DNA of 64,000 nt from an uncultured Bacteroidales bacterium (GTDB taxonomy: Bacteria; Bacteroidota; Bacteroidia; Bacteroidales; F082): positions 62,001 to 126,000 of the forward strand of contig CAMJHP010000002.1 of the NCBI GenBank assembly GCA_946405575.1. Reading direction: 5' to 3'. Under the pieces are notes generated by a model. It made no database searches. It was given only the letters and a program-made list of their open reading frames with translations, and was not told where the DNA came from. Both the position numbers and the translations under genes were made by a program. The number at the start of each line of letters is the position of its first letter. Position 1 is the stretch's first letter. Positions 18,317-26,186 of the stretch are shown here, in pieces.

Positions 18317-19897
18317 ATGCAAGAGAGAAAATATCCCGTTGGTATCCAGACCTTTTCGGAAATAAGAAAAGGAGAATATGTTTACATTGACAAAACACAC
18401 CTCGTCTGGAAGTTAACCCATGAGGCCAAATACATTTTTCTCAGTCGTCCGCGCAGGTTTGGCAAGAGTCTTCTTTCCACCACTTTGGATTCCTATTTCC
18501 AGGGACGCAAAGAACTTTTCGATGGTCTTAAAATCATGGAACTGGAGAAGGAATGGGAAAGTTATCCAGTTATTCACGTGGATTTAAGTGCGGCAAAGCG
18601 CCAACCTTCCGCAGATGAATTGCGGCGCGTATTGTTGCTTTTGCTTGACCCCTTGATTGAGAAATACGGAAAGAAAGAGAACGAAAAATCACCAGGAGAT
18701 GTGTTAAGGGGACTTATTCGCAGAGCGTATGAACAAACTGGCAAACAAGTTGCCGTTATCATTGACGAATATGACGCGCCTCTCCTTGATGTACTTCATG
18801 AATCACAACAACTGGAGCAATTCCGTAATGTGATGCAGGAGTTTTATGTGCAGCTAAAGGCTAGTGAAGCTATGATAAAGTTCTGCTTCATCACAGGTAT
18901 TACAAAGTTTAGTCAGTTGAGTATCTTTTCAACAATCAATAACCTGTTGAACATCTCCATGCAGCCCAAATATGCGGCTATTTGTGGTATCACCGAAGAG
19001 GAATTTGCCTCAGATATGGCTCCAGACATCGCCATATTAGCAGAAAAACACAAATGCACTCCGATAGAAATGCACGCAAAACTGAAACGACAGTATGACG
19101 GCTATCGTTTTTCGGAAGTGTCTCCTGACATCTACAACCCCTTCAGTCTGCTTAAATGCTTCCAACAAGAGAAGGTTGACAACTATTGGTTTGAAAGCGG
19201 TACGCCGACTTTTCTTATCCAACAGATGCAACATTTCCGCACAGATATCACTGTACTTGAAGAACTCCATGTTCAATCCTACGATTTTGACCAGCCAACA
19301 GAGGCGATGAATAATGCCTTGCCGTTACTGTACCAAAGCGGCTACCTGACCATCAAAGACTATGACAAGGAAAGTGAAATGTACACACTTTCCATTCCCA
19401 ATCAGGAAGTGCGCATTGGATTCACGCGTGGCCTGCTTCCAGTCTATATCGGTTTGGATAACAGTCAAGTAGTTTCGGGCTTTGCTTTGAAATTCTGGCA
19501 AGCCTTGAAGAAAAACGACCTCGATCTGGCTTTGCGCGAGATGCAAGCCTACTTTGCTGGATTGCCATACGTGGACGGCTTCAAGAAAAAATTGGAGGAT
19601 GTTTCCAATCTGGAAGGCTTCTATGAGTGGTCAATGATGCTGATTTTTAATATGCTGAATGTGTATGTTCAAACGCAAGTGCGATGTGCTGGTGGGCGTG
19701 CTGATATGGTGGTTAAGATGCCAGACGCCATCTATGTCATCGAACTGAAGGTAAACGGCACGGCACAGGAAGCCATGGATCAGATAGAGAAGAATGGGTA
19801 TGCCACTCCTTATTTGACGGATGGCCGCAAAGTGGTCAAGGTTGGAGTGAAGTTCTCGACGAAGACCAAAACTATCGAGGATTGGATTATCAAATAG
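18317..19897 (+). CDS. AAA-ATPase-like protein with PD-(D/E)XK nuclease domain (DUF1703)
   Basis: A 526-residue member of a family hugely expanded in gut Bacteroidales. The N-terminal AAA-ATPase_like domain starts with YPVGIQTFSEIR-GEYVYIDKT and has Walker A in RPRRFGKSLL and Walker B in VAVIIDEYDAPL. The C-terminal PDDEXK_9 domain has GGRADMVV followed by YVIELKVNG, the catalytic D...ExK set, with a conserved YA--Y end. Function is unproven; it is a predicted restriction-like nuclease often found in mobile or defence regions. It has its own promoter and looks intact. Confidence 0.85.
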   Translation: MQERKYPVGIQTFSEIRKGEYVYIDKTHLVWKLTHEAKYIFLSRPRRFGKSLLSTTLDSYFQGRKELFDGLKIMELEKEWESYPVIHVDLSAAKRQPSADELRRVLLLLLDPLIEKYGKKENEKSPGDVLRGLIRRAYEQTGKQVAVIIDEYDAPLLDVLHESQQLEQFRNVMQEFYVQLKASEAMIKFCFITGITKFSQLSIFSTINNLLNISMQPKYAAICGITEEEFASDMAPDIAILAEKHKCTPIEMHAKLKRQYDGYRFSEVSPDIYNPFSLLKCFQQEKVDNYWFESGTPTFLIQQMQHFRTDITVLEELHVQSYDFDQPTEAMNNALPLLYQSGYLTIKDYDKESEMYTLSIPNQEVRIGFTRGLLPVYIGLDNSQVVSGFALKFWQALKKNDLDLALREMQAYFAGLPYVDGFKKKLEDVSNLEGFYEWSMMLIFNMLNVYVQTQVRCAGGRADMVVKMPDAIYVIELKVNGTAQEAMDQIEKNGYATPYLTDGRKVVKVGVKFSTKTKTIEDWIIK

Positions 19898-20518
19898 GGT
19901 AATTCATTTCTTACTATCAACTTTTATTACTCTATTCATTCAAGCTTTTTGTTATCTTGTGATCGGATAATCAGTAGCGTTTTTGTAGCTATCATTCTGC
20001 GATAGAATACGGCTCGTTCTTTGCTGTATTCCATATCCTATTAACGCTTCTACGCATTTGCCATCCCTTGAATAACAAAAAAGCCCCCGTTCACTCCAAG
20101 CCGCCCCCTGTCGCCGTTGGGGCAGCCTGAGTCTTCGGAGGCTCTTGTTCAAAAACAGCTTACTTCAAACAACCAATCTCATGGCTTGTTTGTTTTACGG
20201 TAATACTTTCTACCCAGTTATTAGTACTAATAACGCTTATTCAACGTCCAAACGCACATGGAAATTGCATGGTATTTTCGATTTTTTACATCATGACACA
20301 TCATGACTTTTATTGATATGATGCTATAAAACTAATGGCAAAGCATACAACAAATCAAGGAAAAGATAGATCTTGCTCAAATAACACAAACTCCTAAGAA
20401 AACCCAACTCAAACTATAGGGGAAACGATTCAAAAAATATATAATATTTTCGCTTTTTTGTATTGTTATTTCGGAATAATTTTGTATCTTTGTAGTGCAA
20501 ACAAACAAAGTTACTACT
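19898..20518. promoter_or_regulatory. Left boundary region of the element and pcfK leader
   Basis: This 620-nt gene-free stretch contains a GC-rich block (about 20080-20145, with agcccccgttc and ggggcagcc) and an inverted repeat CAAACAA...TTGTTTG (about 20167-20193). Its last 100 nt hold the shared promoter module: box ATAGGGGAAACGATT (20416-20430), TTG (20463-20465), 19 nt, TATCTTTG (20485-20492), then GTGCAAACAAACAAAGTTACTAC just before the pcfK ATG. If the element is integrated, its left end should lie in this stretch. No tRNA or integrase is visible. Confidence 0.55.
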
Positions 20519-20992
20519 ATGGATACATTCACGAAATCATCTGAATTTTTCAAGGCGAAAATTCAGTCCTATCTCGAAAAGAGAGTCGCCGAAGAACCCG
20601 AATTTGGCGCAAAGTACAACAACCCAGAAAAGAACTTGGACGAGTGTTTCAAGTATATTTGTTCACAAGTCTATGAAAGCGGATGCTGCGGCTTTGATGA
20701 TGATGAAGTCTTCGGTATGGCCGTTCACTATTATGATGAAAAGGACATTACCATCAAAGAAATGCCCGAAATTGACTTGGACAGAAGCAGGATAGTATGT
20801 TTTGACAAAGTGGTGCTATCCGAGGAAGAAATGGCTGAAATCCACGAACAAGCAAGACAGAGAGCCATTGAGAAAGCCACAGAAGAAGCAAGGCGCAAAC
20901 TGGACGAGGCAAGAAAGCCTAAGGTCAAGCCGGTGACTGCCACCACTACAGCAACGGAACAACCACAACTTGACTTGTTTGGAGGAATGTGA
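20519..20992 (+). CDS. pcfK: PcfK-like protein
   Basis: The ATG at 20519 (MDTFTKSSEFFKAKIQSYL) directly follows the conserved leader and gives 157 residues. The N-terminal half matches PcfK-like proteins of Bacteroidota conjugative elements, with CGFDDDEVFGMAVHYYDE; the C-terminal half is charged and ends QPQLDLFGGM. The function is unknown. It is almost always followed by pcfJ, as here, with one base between stop and ATG. The paired genes ride in the leading-region-like block. Confidence 0.75.
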   Translation: MDTFTKSSEFFKAKIQSYLEKRVAEEPEFGAKYNNPEKNLDECFKYICSQVYESGCCGFDDDEVFGMAVHYYDEKDITIKEMPEIDLDRSRIVCFDKVVLSEEEMAEIHEQARQRAIEKATEEARRKLDEARKPKVKPVTATTTATEQPQLDLFGGM

Positions 20993-20993
20993 T

Positions 20994-22298
20994 ATGAGTG
21001 GCTTGACCAAAATTCAAAAGGAAGTGGATTATAAGGCGACATTTTTGCCTTACCACAAAACGATTGATAGGCTTATCAACACAAGATTGTTTCCTTGTTT
21101 GGGGTATCATTCGGGTAAGAAAATTGTCTGTATGGAATGTGGAAGCAGCTTTGACGGCAACCCAACCAAAGGCAAGGCGGTTTGCCCTATATGCGGCAAG
21201 ACCCTCAATGTGGAGGAAAGCAAGAAACGCACCTTTAAGGAAATCCGTTGTTTCCTCTATTCCATGCGGTTTCAAGGTTGGCAGGTCAACCGCTATTTCT
21301 ATGTGCAAAAGGTCTGTAAGCAAGGCAAAGCAGTTTCTATGCAAGTCCACGAGGTTATGCAAAGATGGGTCAATCCCTTGGGAAAATTGGTAGTGAGGGC
21401 AAAGAGTTTCCGCCCTATGTCTTATTATCGGGACGCGTGGAACTACGATAGCGAATTGAAAACAAGACCTTACACGAAGCATATTTCAACCTACTACTAC
21501 GTTGACAAGTACGATATTGGCTATTATCTTTCACACACCGCAAGCGTATTGCCCGAACTGCAACGCAATGGCTATGACGGCAACGACCACGGTGTTGTTG
21601 ATGTGGTGGAACTGCAACAACTTATCCTTACTGACAATCATGTTGAAACCCTTTGGAAATCTGGTTTCTTTGAGTTTGCCAAACTGCATGACAAACTTTC
21701 AGAGTATTGGACTGAGGTCAAAATCTGTATGAGAAACCACTATCATATTGAAGATGTCGGCCTTTGGAAAGACATGGTTTCCAATCTCCGTGAGTTGGCA
21801 AAAGATACCCATAATGCCGCCTATGTCTGTCCCGAAAACCTTCCCATGGCACACGACAGATGGCGTCATAAAGTTGAGGATTTCCGCAAGAAACAGCGTT
21901 TCCTCAAACAGAAAAAGGAAATCCAATCGGAAGAGCCAAATTATTACGAAAGAATGAAGGCTTTCCTTGGTATCGTGATTGAAAATGATGTCTATATCGT
22001 TACTCCTTTGCAGTCAGTGGCCGACTTTTACAGAGAGGGTGAGGCGATGCACCATTGCGTTTTCACCAATGAATACTACAAGGAGGCAAAGAGCCTTATC
22101 TTTTCAGTACGCGACAAGAAAGGGAATCGTGTCTCTACCATCGAGTTTGATTTGGATGATATGAAAATCGTCCAAAACAGAGGCATTCAGAACTCAGTTC
22201 CCAAGGATAAGAAGAACATTGATAAACTGGTAAAGTCTAATATTAGACTAATAGCCAAGGCGAAAGCTTCATCAATCCTGATGGCTCAGGTAGCTTGA
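20994..22298 (+). CDS. pcfJ: PcfJ-like protein
   Basis: I place the start at 20994 (MSGLTKIQKEVDYK), immediately after pcfK, giving 434 residues. Two zinc-ribbon cysteine pairs (CMECG and CPICG) lie near residues 45-70. The C-terminal part has the PcfJ motif FYREGEAMHHCVFTNEYY followed by a small beta domain (SLIFSVRDKKGNRVSTIEF). The family is known from conjugative elements, with no proven biochemical role. A strong terminator follows at 22313. Confidence 0.75.
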   Translation: MSGLTKIQKEVDYKATFLPYHKTIDRLINTRLFPCLGYHSGKKIVCMECGSSFDGNPTKGKAVCPICGKTLNVEESKKRTFKEIRCFLYSMRFQGWQVNRYFYVQKVCKQGKAVSMQVHEVMQRWVNPLGKLVVRAKSFRPMSYYRDAWNYDSELKTRPYTKHISTYYYVDKYDIGYYLSHTASVLPELQRNGYDGNDHGVVDVVELQQLILTDNHVETLWKSGFFEFAKLHDKLSEYWTEVKICMRNHYHIEDVGLWKDMVSNLRELAKDTHNAAYVCPENLPMAHDRWRHKVEDFRKKQRFLKQKKEIQSEEPNYYERMKAFLGIVIENDVYIVTPLQSVADFYREGEAMHHCVFTNEYYKEAKSLIFSVRDKKGNRVSTIEFDLDDMKIVQNRGIQNSVPKDKKNIDKLVKSNIRLIAKAKASSILMAQVA

Positions 22299-22312
22299 CG
22301 TTGTGGACTGAA

Positions 22313-22345
22313 GGGAGGTGGCCAATGGGGTCATCTCCCCTTTTT
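22313..22345 (+). terminator. Intrinsic terminator after pcfJ
   Basis: A GGGAG-g-TG...CA-t-CTCCC stem is followed by CTTTTTC, 15 nt after the pcfJ stop. An equivalent terminator lies before the second copy of the 334-bp repeat. Confidence 0.65.
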
Positions 22346-22369
22346 CAATCTGGTGGCCGTCCAGCGGAT

Positions 22370-22703
22370 CCACCGCTGTCCGGCAACGCAAGCACTTCAC
22401 CAAGTCGGGGTGAAGTGACAACCAAAAGAATCGGCAGGACATCAGGAGGGGCACGGGGTTAGTTTCGGCCATGGCTCCACGGTCACTATGGCGGAAACCA
22501 ACCCTGTGCCCATGACACAAGCTGAAGGGCATGTTGCCGCTCACTTGCGCCCAAGAGGGCGGCGACACGCCCCAAACGCAGAAGCATTCTGTCCCAACCT
22601 TACCGTCATCCCCCGTCCTATGCAGTAATACCGAGACGAGCAATCCCCTTTTCCCTCGCGTCATCGTTTCGGCAATGCTGCATTGACGGACGGGAAAGAT
22701 GCC
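22370..22703. repeat. 334-bp GC-rich repeat, copy 1
   Basis: This block appears identical to 25312-25645. It is markedly GC-rich in AT-rich surroundings. It forms a 9-bp perfect hairpin CACTTCACC-aagtcgg-GGTGAAGTG (22393-22417) and several weaker ones. It lies downstream of a terminator and upstream of the ssb promoter, so it is probably not part of either neighbour's normal transcript. The long minus-strand ORF over it is an open frame in both copies but looks like noise (rich in C, W, H, R). Confidence 0.85.
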
Positions 22704-22815
22704 AGAGGCGGACGGAATGCTTCGACATCAGGAAAGCAAACGAAAAAGTCATACGGCCGTTTGCACGATATAAATACAATACATAAGACCTTAGAAAGAG
22801 GTTGTTTCAATAACA

Positions 22816-22967
22816 ATAGGGGGAACGTTTTTCCTTGCTCAAACAACTAAAAAAGTTCAAAAAAAGTGTAATTTCTCCGCTTTTTTGTATTGCTATTTAG
22901 GAATTATTTTGTATCTTTGTAGTGCAAACAACAAACAAAGTTACTAACCTATTAAAATCTTATTACT
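22816..22967 (+). promoter_or_regulatory. Shared promoter module and leader of ssb
   Basis: Box ATAGGGGGAACGTTT (22816-22830), TTG (22890-22892), 19 nt, TATCTTTG (22912-22919), then AGTGCAAACAACAAACAAAGTTACTAAC and the ssb ATG 20 nt later. The same order of parts precedes pcfK and the genes at 24555, 25905, 37778 (minus) and 63794. Confidence 0.75.
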
Positions 22968-23309
22968 ATGAGTACAATAAGAAATTCGGTCATGATGGTT
23001 GGCCGTCCTGGTGCAGACCCAGAAGTAAAGAACCTGAACAACAACAAGAAAGTGGCTCGTTTCAATCTTGCCGTTCCTGAAAACTACAAGAACGCCGAGG
23101 GCGAATGGGTGAACACAACGCAATGGATCAGCATTGTTGCATGGGGCAATGTGGCTGAACGTGTGGAAAACAAAGTCAAGAAAGGATTGCAAATTGCTAT
23201 TGATGGAAGTTTGCATATCAACGAATGGACAGATGACAAAGGCCAACGCCATTCCAACACTGAAATCTGGATTGACGATTTCTTTGTTATTGACACTGTA
23301 GCAAAGTAA
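22968..23309 (+). CDS. ssb: Single-stranded DNA-binding protein
   Basis: A 113-residue OB-fold SSB. Typical motifs are VMMVGRPGADPEVK near the start, VARFNLAVPENY, TQWISIVAWGNVAERV and the C-terminal half KGLQIAIDGSLHINEWTDDKGQ. It lacks the long acidic C-terminal tail of housekeeping SSBs, as is common for plasmid-encoded forms. Such proteins coat incoming single strands and can blunt the SOS response in recipients. It has its own promoter module and terminator, so it is expressed as a single gene. Confidence 0.9.
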   Translation: MSTIRNSVMMVGRPGADPEVKNLNNNKKVARFNLAVPENYKNAEGEWVNTTQWISIVAWGNVAERVENKVKKGLQIAIDGSLHINEWTDDKGQRHSNTEIWIDDFFVIDTVAK

Positions 23310-23323
23310 CGGTTTCGTTCAAT

Positions 23324-23360
23324 GGGTGCTGGCCATCCACGGCTGGCACCCCAATTTTTT
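23324..23360 (+). terminator. Intrinsic terminator after ssb
   Basis: GGGTGC-tgGCC-atccac-GGCtg-GCACCC is followed by CAATTTTTT, 14 nt after the ssb stop. Confidence 0.75.
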
Positions 23361-23453
23361 CCTTCCATGAAAGCTATTTTGAAAGTGAACTATGGCAGCT
23401 TGAATTTGCTGCCAGGAACACCAGCGCAAAATATGCTTATTTCGATTATCGTA

Positions 23454-23483
23454 TTGCCATTTCAAAAGCTTTTCATACTTTTG
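23454..23483 (+). promoter_or_regulatory. Promoter of the 23522 operon
   Basis: TTG (23454-23456), 19 nt, TACTTTTG (23476-23483). The spacer resembles that of the shared module (ccatttcaaaagcttttca), but the conserved box and 5-prime leader are absent. A purine-rich agaaggagaaagg precedes the ATG. Confidence 0.65.
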
Positions 23484-23521
23484 TAAAGTCAAACAAAACC
23501 AGAAGGAGAAAGGGTAAAAAC

Positions 23522-23743
23522 ATGAAATTGAAAACATTCTTGTTTAACTACGGTAACAAGAGGATATACATCATAGCGGCGGCTGATGAAGACAAGGCCA
23601 ATGATATATTTGTCAAAGCTGAAACATGGCAAGCCCCTGGTGGAAAAACAGTCGAGCCATGGCTGTCTGAAACCTTTTGTAAGGAAATAGAAGGTGTATT
23701 TAGTGAAGAAGAAGGTATTAAGGACAAACTCGAATTGAAATGA
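23522..23743 (+). CDS. Small protein of unknown function (73 aa)
   Basis: A 73-residue protein starting MKLKTFLFNYGNKRIYIIAAADEDKAND. It looks like a small alpha/beta fold: a strand, then an A/D/E-rich helix reminiscent of short proteins that present element data to the host. No motif or family is recognised. It has a good promoter (23454-23483) and overlaps the next gene by 4 nt (ATGA), so the two are coupled. Confidence 0.6.
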   Translation: MKLKTFLFNYGNKRIYIIAAADEDKANDIFVKAETWQAPGGKTVEPWLSETFCKEIEGVFSEEEGIKDKLELK

Positions 23744-23955
23744 AACAAGTCAAACTGGGTACTATTGGTAACGGCGGAGTGTTCCATTTCATTGATGACC
23801 CTGAATCGAGGACTTTTCGTGTCATCGCCAATCGAAAGGATAATATTGTGTTTTACAATGCCATTTCTCGTCCAGATGATGATTTTGAACTGACTTTGGC
23901 CAACAGCCATCCCGATTGGCTTACGCATGATGTAGATGTTTTTATTGAGGATTGA
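23740..23955 (+). CDS. Small protein of unknown function (71 aa)
   Basis: A 71-residue protein (MKQVKLGTIGNGGVFHFIDDPESRTF) predicted to be all-beta. Its start overlaps the previous stop by 4 nt, so translation is coupled. It has no signal peptide or recognisable family. It is followed by the 12-nt motif TCCCCTACCCTA at 23992, which also lies 3-prime of other genes of this element. Confidence 0.55.
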   Translation: MKQVKLGTIGNGGVFHFIDDPESRTFRVIANRKDNIVFYNAISRPDDDFELTLANSHPDWLTHDVDVFIED

Positions 23956-23991
23956 AACCTCATGAAACAGAGTTTTGCCCAAAACCCGATG

Positions 23992-24003
23992 TCCCCTACC
24001 CTA
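23992..24003 (+). repeat. TCCCCTACCCTA motif, copy 1
   Basis: A 12-mer found 3-prime of genes and in the same orientation relative to the upstream gene at four places (here, 27851, 36452 and 38001; the third has a final-base variant). It may mark a cassette end or a termination/processing site. Confidence 0.5.
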
Positions 24004-24048
24004 TTATTCATTTCTGATGAGATCCTACTGATACCCCCATCGATGGGC

Positions 24049-24445
24049 TCCAGACAGATGTAGCAACCCGTCAGCGCACCACCCTCCGACAAGCTCCGAT
24101 GGTGAGCTGCCATCTTCCTCCAACAGTCTTCCGCCGAAACCTTGTCCGACTGCATGGCAAAACAGGAGCCTTGCAGTCGGACATCCCCTTCATGGACATG
24201 GTGGATTGCTTGCAGCAAATCTCCAGATTTTCGGTCCATTTCGCAGGCTGTATGGACAGATAATCCGAGGTATTGTCCGCAGTAACCACCAAGACCCTTT
24301 CGGGGCACGGAGCGGATTTCTTTGTTCGGGCCATCATGCCGGTGGCCATCAACATTCTCACCTGATAAACGAGGCATCAGGTGACCGCCTTAAACATACC
24401 ATAGGACACAAGAAAGATTCTCCATCAACCATAGGGGAAGGTATC
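24049..24445. repeat. Structured leader repeat, type A copy 1
   Basis: This block is homologous along about 400 nt to 63283-63680. Three hairpins are kept in both: CCGACTGCA/TGCAGTCGG (24146-24180), GTCCAT/ATGGAC (24234-24257) and CACCTGAT/ATCAGGTG (24359-24383). In the first stem an A:T pair here is G:C in the other copy, a compensatory change. It ends at the box ATAGGGGAAGG. It differs in sequence from the 334-bp repeat but holds the same place before a promoter. Confidence 0.7.
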
Positions 24446-24554
24446 AAAATACCTCAAAAAATATGTAATTTTTCTATTTTTGTATTGCTATTTCAAAACT
24501 TTTTCGTATATTTGTAGTGCAAACAAAGTACTAACTATTTAATACCTAAATGCT
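24431..24554 (+). promoter_or_regulatory. Shared promoter module of the 24555 operon
   Basis: Box ATAGGGGAAGGTATC (24431-24445), TTG (24485-24487), 19 nt, TATATTTG (24507-24514), then TAGTGCAAACAAAGTACTAAC and the ATG at 24555. Confidence 0.75.
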
Positions 24555-24893
24555 ATGAAATGTATAGTTGATTTTTGGAAAATCGAAAACGCCCTCAAAG
24601 AAACGGCTTATGATTATTTGAAAACCGTCATTGAAGCCCATGGCGGAAAATTCTCGTGGGTCAATGAAAACGGAGATTTCCGCACGGACATTTCCGCTCC
24701 CATTGTTGCGGCTTTCCTTGATTGTGGACCGACCGACATGAAAATCCGTTCTCTTTCCGTCGAGAAAGGGGTAATCACCTGCGAGGCCGAAGACAACGAG
24801 TTTGGCCAAGTGTCGGAACTGGAGATTTCCGAAATTGTTTCTGCTGGACAAATCCAATCCCTTATCGAAGCTATTCCTGAACTTAAAAACTGA
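24555..24893 (+). CDS. Unknown element protein (112 aa)
   Basis: A 112-residue soluble protein (MKCIVDFWKIENALKETAYDYLKTV) with a predicted alpha-beta start and a beta-rich middle (GGKFSWVNENGDFRTDISAP). No family recognised. It is led by a full promoter module and structured repeat, and is followed 6 nt later by the next gene, so the two form an operon. Its place beside ssb, pcfK and a methyltransferase suggests a role on entry into a recipient, but nothing in the sequence proves that. Confidence 0.6.
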   Translation: MKCIVDFWKIENALKETAYDYLKTVIEAHGGKFSWVNENGDFRTDISAPIVAAFLDCGPTDMKIRSLSVEKGVITCEAEDNEFGQVSELEISEIVSAGQIQSLIEAIPELKN

Positions 24894-24899
24894 AATGCC

Positions 24900-25241
24900 A
24901 TGGACAACACACTACTTATGCCTAAAACCCTCAAAAATTGGAGAATCGAGGAAGTTACTGGCTACAAGCCGAAAACTACATTCTACACGGATTTTTCATT
25001 GGCGGAACTTTTTGGCGAAAAAGGCATCCGTGAGACCTTTAATATTGCGTTCAAAGAATGGAAAAACAACGTGGTATATATCACTGAGTTTACCATGGCT
25101 TTGAACTGGAAATGTTGGGAACACCAACATAATGCACCATTGTTGGAACTTTATCTCGAACTATACGAGAAAATGGATGCCTGGTGTGTCAATAATCTGA
25201 CAGGTGATGACCTGACCTATTATTACCAGACAACAGACTGA
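24900..25241 (+). CDS. Unknown element protein (113 aa)
   Basis: A 113-residue soluble protein (MDNTLLMPKTLKNWRIEEVTGYKPKTTFYTDFSLAELFGEKG) with many aromatic residues in the C-terminal half (LNWKCWEHQHNAPLLELYLELY). I recall similar proteins from Bacteroidota conjugative elements but cannot name a function. It is the second gene of the 24555 operon and is followed by a strong terminator. Confidence 0.6.
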   Translation: MDNTLLMPKTLKNWRIEEVTGYKPKTTFYTDFSLAELFGEKGIRETFNIAFKEWKNNVVYITEFTMALNWKCWEHQHNAPLLELYLELYEKMDAWCVNNLTGDDLTYYYQTTD

Positions 25242-25256
25242 TGAAACAGTACCAAA

Positions 25257-25287
25257 GGGAGGTGACCAACCGGTCGCCTCTCTTTTT
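25257..25287 (+). terminator. Intrinsic terminator after the 24900 gene
   Basis: GAGG-t-GACC-aac-c-GGTC-g-CCTC is followed by TCTTTTT. It is positioned like the terminator after pcfJ, just ahead of the second 334-bp repeat. Confidence 0.75.
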
Positions 25288-25311
25288 CAATTCGGTGGCC
25301 GGACAGCGGAA

Positions 25312-25645
25312 CCACCGCTGTCCGGCAACGCAAGCACTTCACCAAGTCGGGGTGAAGTGACAACCAAAAGAATCGGCAGGACATCAGGAGGGGCACGGGG
25401 TTAGTTTCGGCCATGGCTCCACGGTCACTATGGCGGAAACCAACCCTGTGCCCATGACACAAGCTGAAGGGCATGTTGCCGCTCACTTGCGCCCAAGAGG
25501 GCGGCGACACGCCCCAAACGCAGAAGCATTCTGTCCCAACCTTACCGTCATCCCCCGTCCTATGCAGTAATACCGAGACGAGCAATCCCCTTTTCCCTCG
25601 CGTCATCGTTTCGGCAATGCTGCATTGACGGACGGGAAAGATGCC
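25312..25645. repeat. 334-bp GC-rich repeat, copy 2
   Basis: By eye identical to 22370-22703, including the hairpin CACTTCACC...GGTGAAGTG (25335-25359). The flanks on both sides are similar but diverged, so the 334-bp core has been kept exact by selection or recent gene conversion. Confidence 0.85.
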
Positions 25646-25753
25646 GGAGGCGGACGGAATGCTTCAACTTCAGGAAAGCAAACGGAAAAGTCACAGCCGT
25701 TTGCACGGAATAAGGAAACAGCAGACCATAGAAAGAATTACTTTGATCAACAG

Positions 25754-25904
25754 CAGGGGAAACGATTTTCCTGTCCCCCATGATGCAACAAAAAAAGTTC
25801 AAAAACAGTGTAAATTTTTCGATTTTTGTATTGCTATTTCGGAATTATTTTGTATCTTTGTAATGCAAACAAACAAAGTTACTAACCATTTAATTCTTAA
25901 TGCT
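25754..25904 (+). promoter_or_regulatory. Shared promoter module of the 25905 operon
   Basis: Box CAGGGGAAACGATT (25754-25767), TTG (25831-25833), 19 nt, TATCTTTG (25853-25860), then TAATGCAAACAAACAAAGTTACTAAC and the ATG at 25905. The box-to--7 distance (about 86 nt) matches ssb and 37778, but is about two helical turns longer than at pcfK, 24555 and 63794. Confidence 0.75.
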
Positions 25905-26123
25905 ATGGAAAAAGATAATAGGAAAAGAGTGGATGTTTACAATGTGACCAGCAACGGTTATTCCTTCCACTTGAAAAGAAACGGTGATTGTTCCGTCTTT
26001 TGCCGAAAAGACGAATCATACCGCAGGAACACCCCTTTGCAGAAGGCAATTAGTGAGATTATAAGATGGGCAAGAACGTCTGGAATATATTTCTTCCAGT
26101 GGCACCTTGAACATCCTTTTTGA
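25905..26123 (+). CDS. Small unknown protein (72 aa), upstream of methyltransferase
   Basis: The track ORF starts at 25641, inside the repeat, but the promoter at 25831-25860 shows that translation begins at the ATG at 25905 (MEKDNRKRVDVYNVTSNGYSFHLKRNGD). The product has 72 residues and is basic and aromatic-rich, ending FFQWHLEHPF. No family recognised. The methyltransferase gene begins 63 nt later with no terminator between, so they are likely co-transcribed. Antirestriction or methyltransferase-associated roles are possible only by position. Confidence 0.6.
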   Translation: MEKDNRKRVDVYNVTSNGYSFHLKRNGDCSVFCRKDESYRRNTPLQKAISEIIRWARTSGIYFFQWHLEHPF

Positions 26124-26186
26124 TGGAGGGCTAAAGTCACGAAATCAAGCCGTCAAGTTTAATGCAACCACTAAAATTTTAGAGTT

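Noticed and set aside
19952-20152. 66-aa minus-strand ORF
   Set aside because: No start context, no neighbours on this strand, and composition is that of intergenic DNA.
22272-22664. 130-aa minus-strand ORF (and its twin at 25223-25606)
   Set aside because: Composition (C, W, H, R) looks non-protein, and identity between copies follows from DNA identity rather than codon-level conservation.
23853-24377. 174-aa minus-strand ORF over the type A leader (and 63104-63421)
   Set aside because: It covers structured repeat DNA, and the two copies do not preserve one reading frame along their length.
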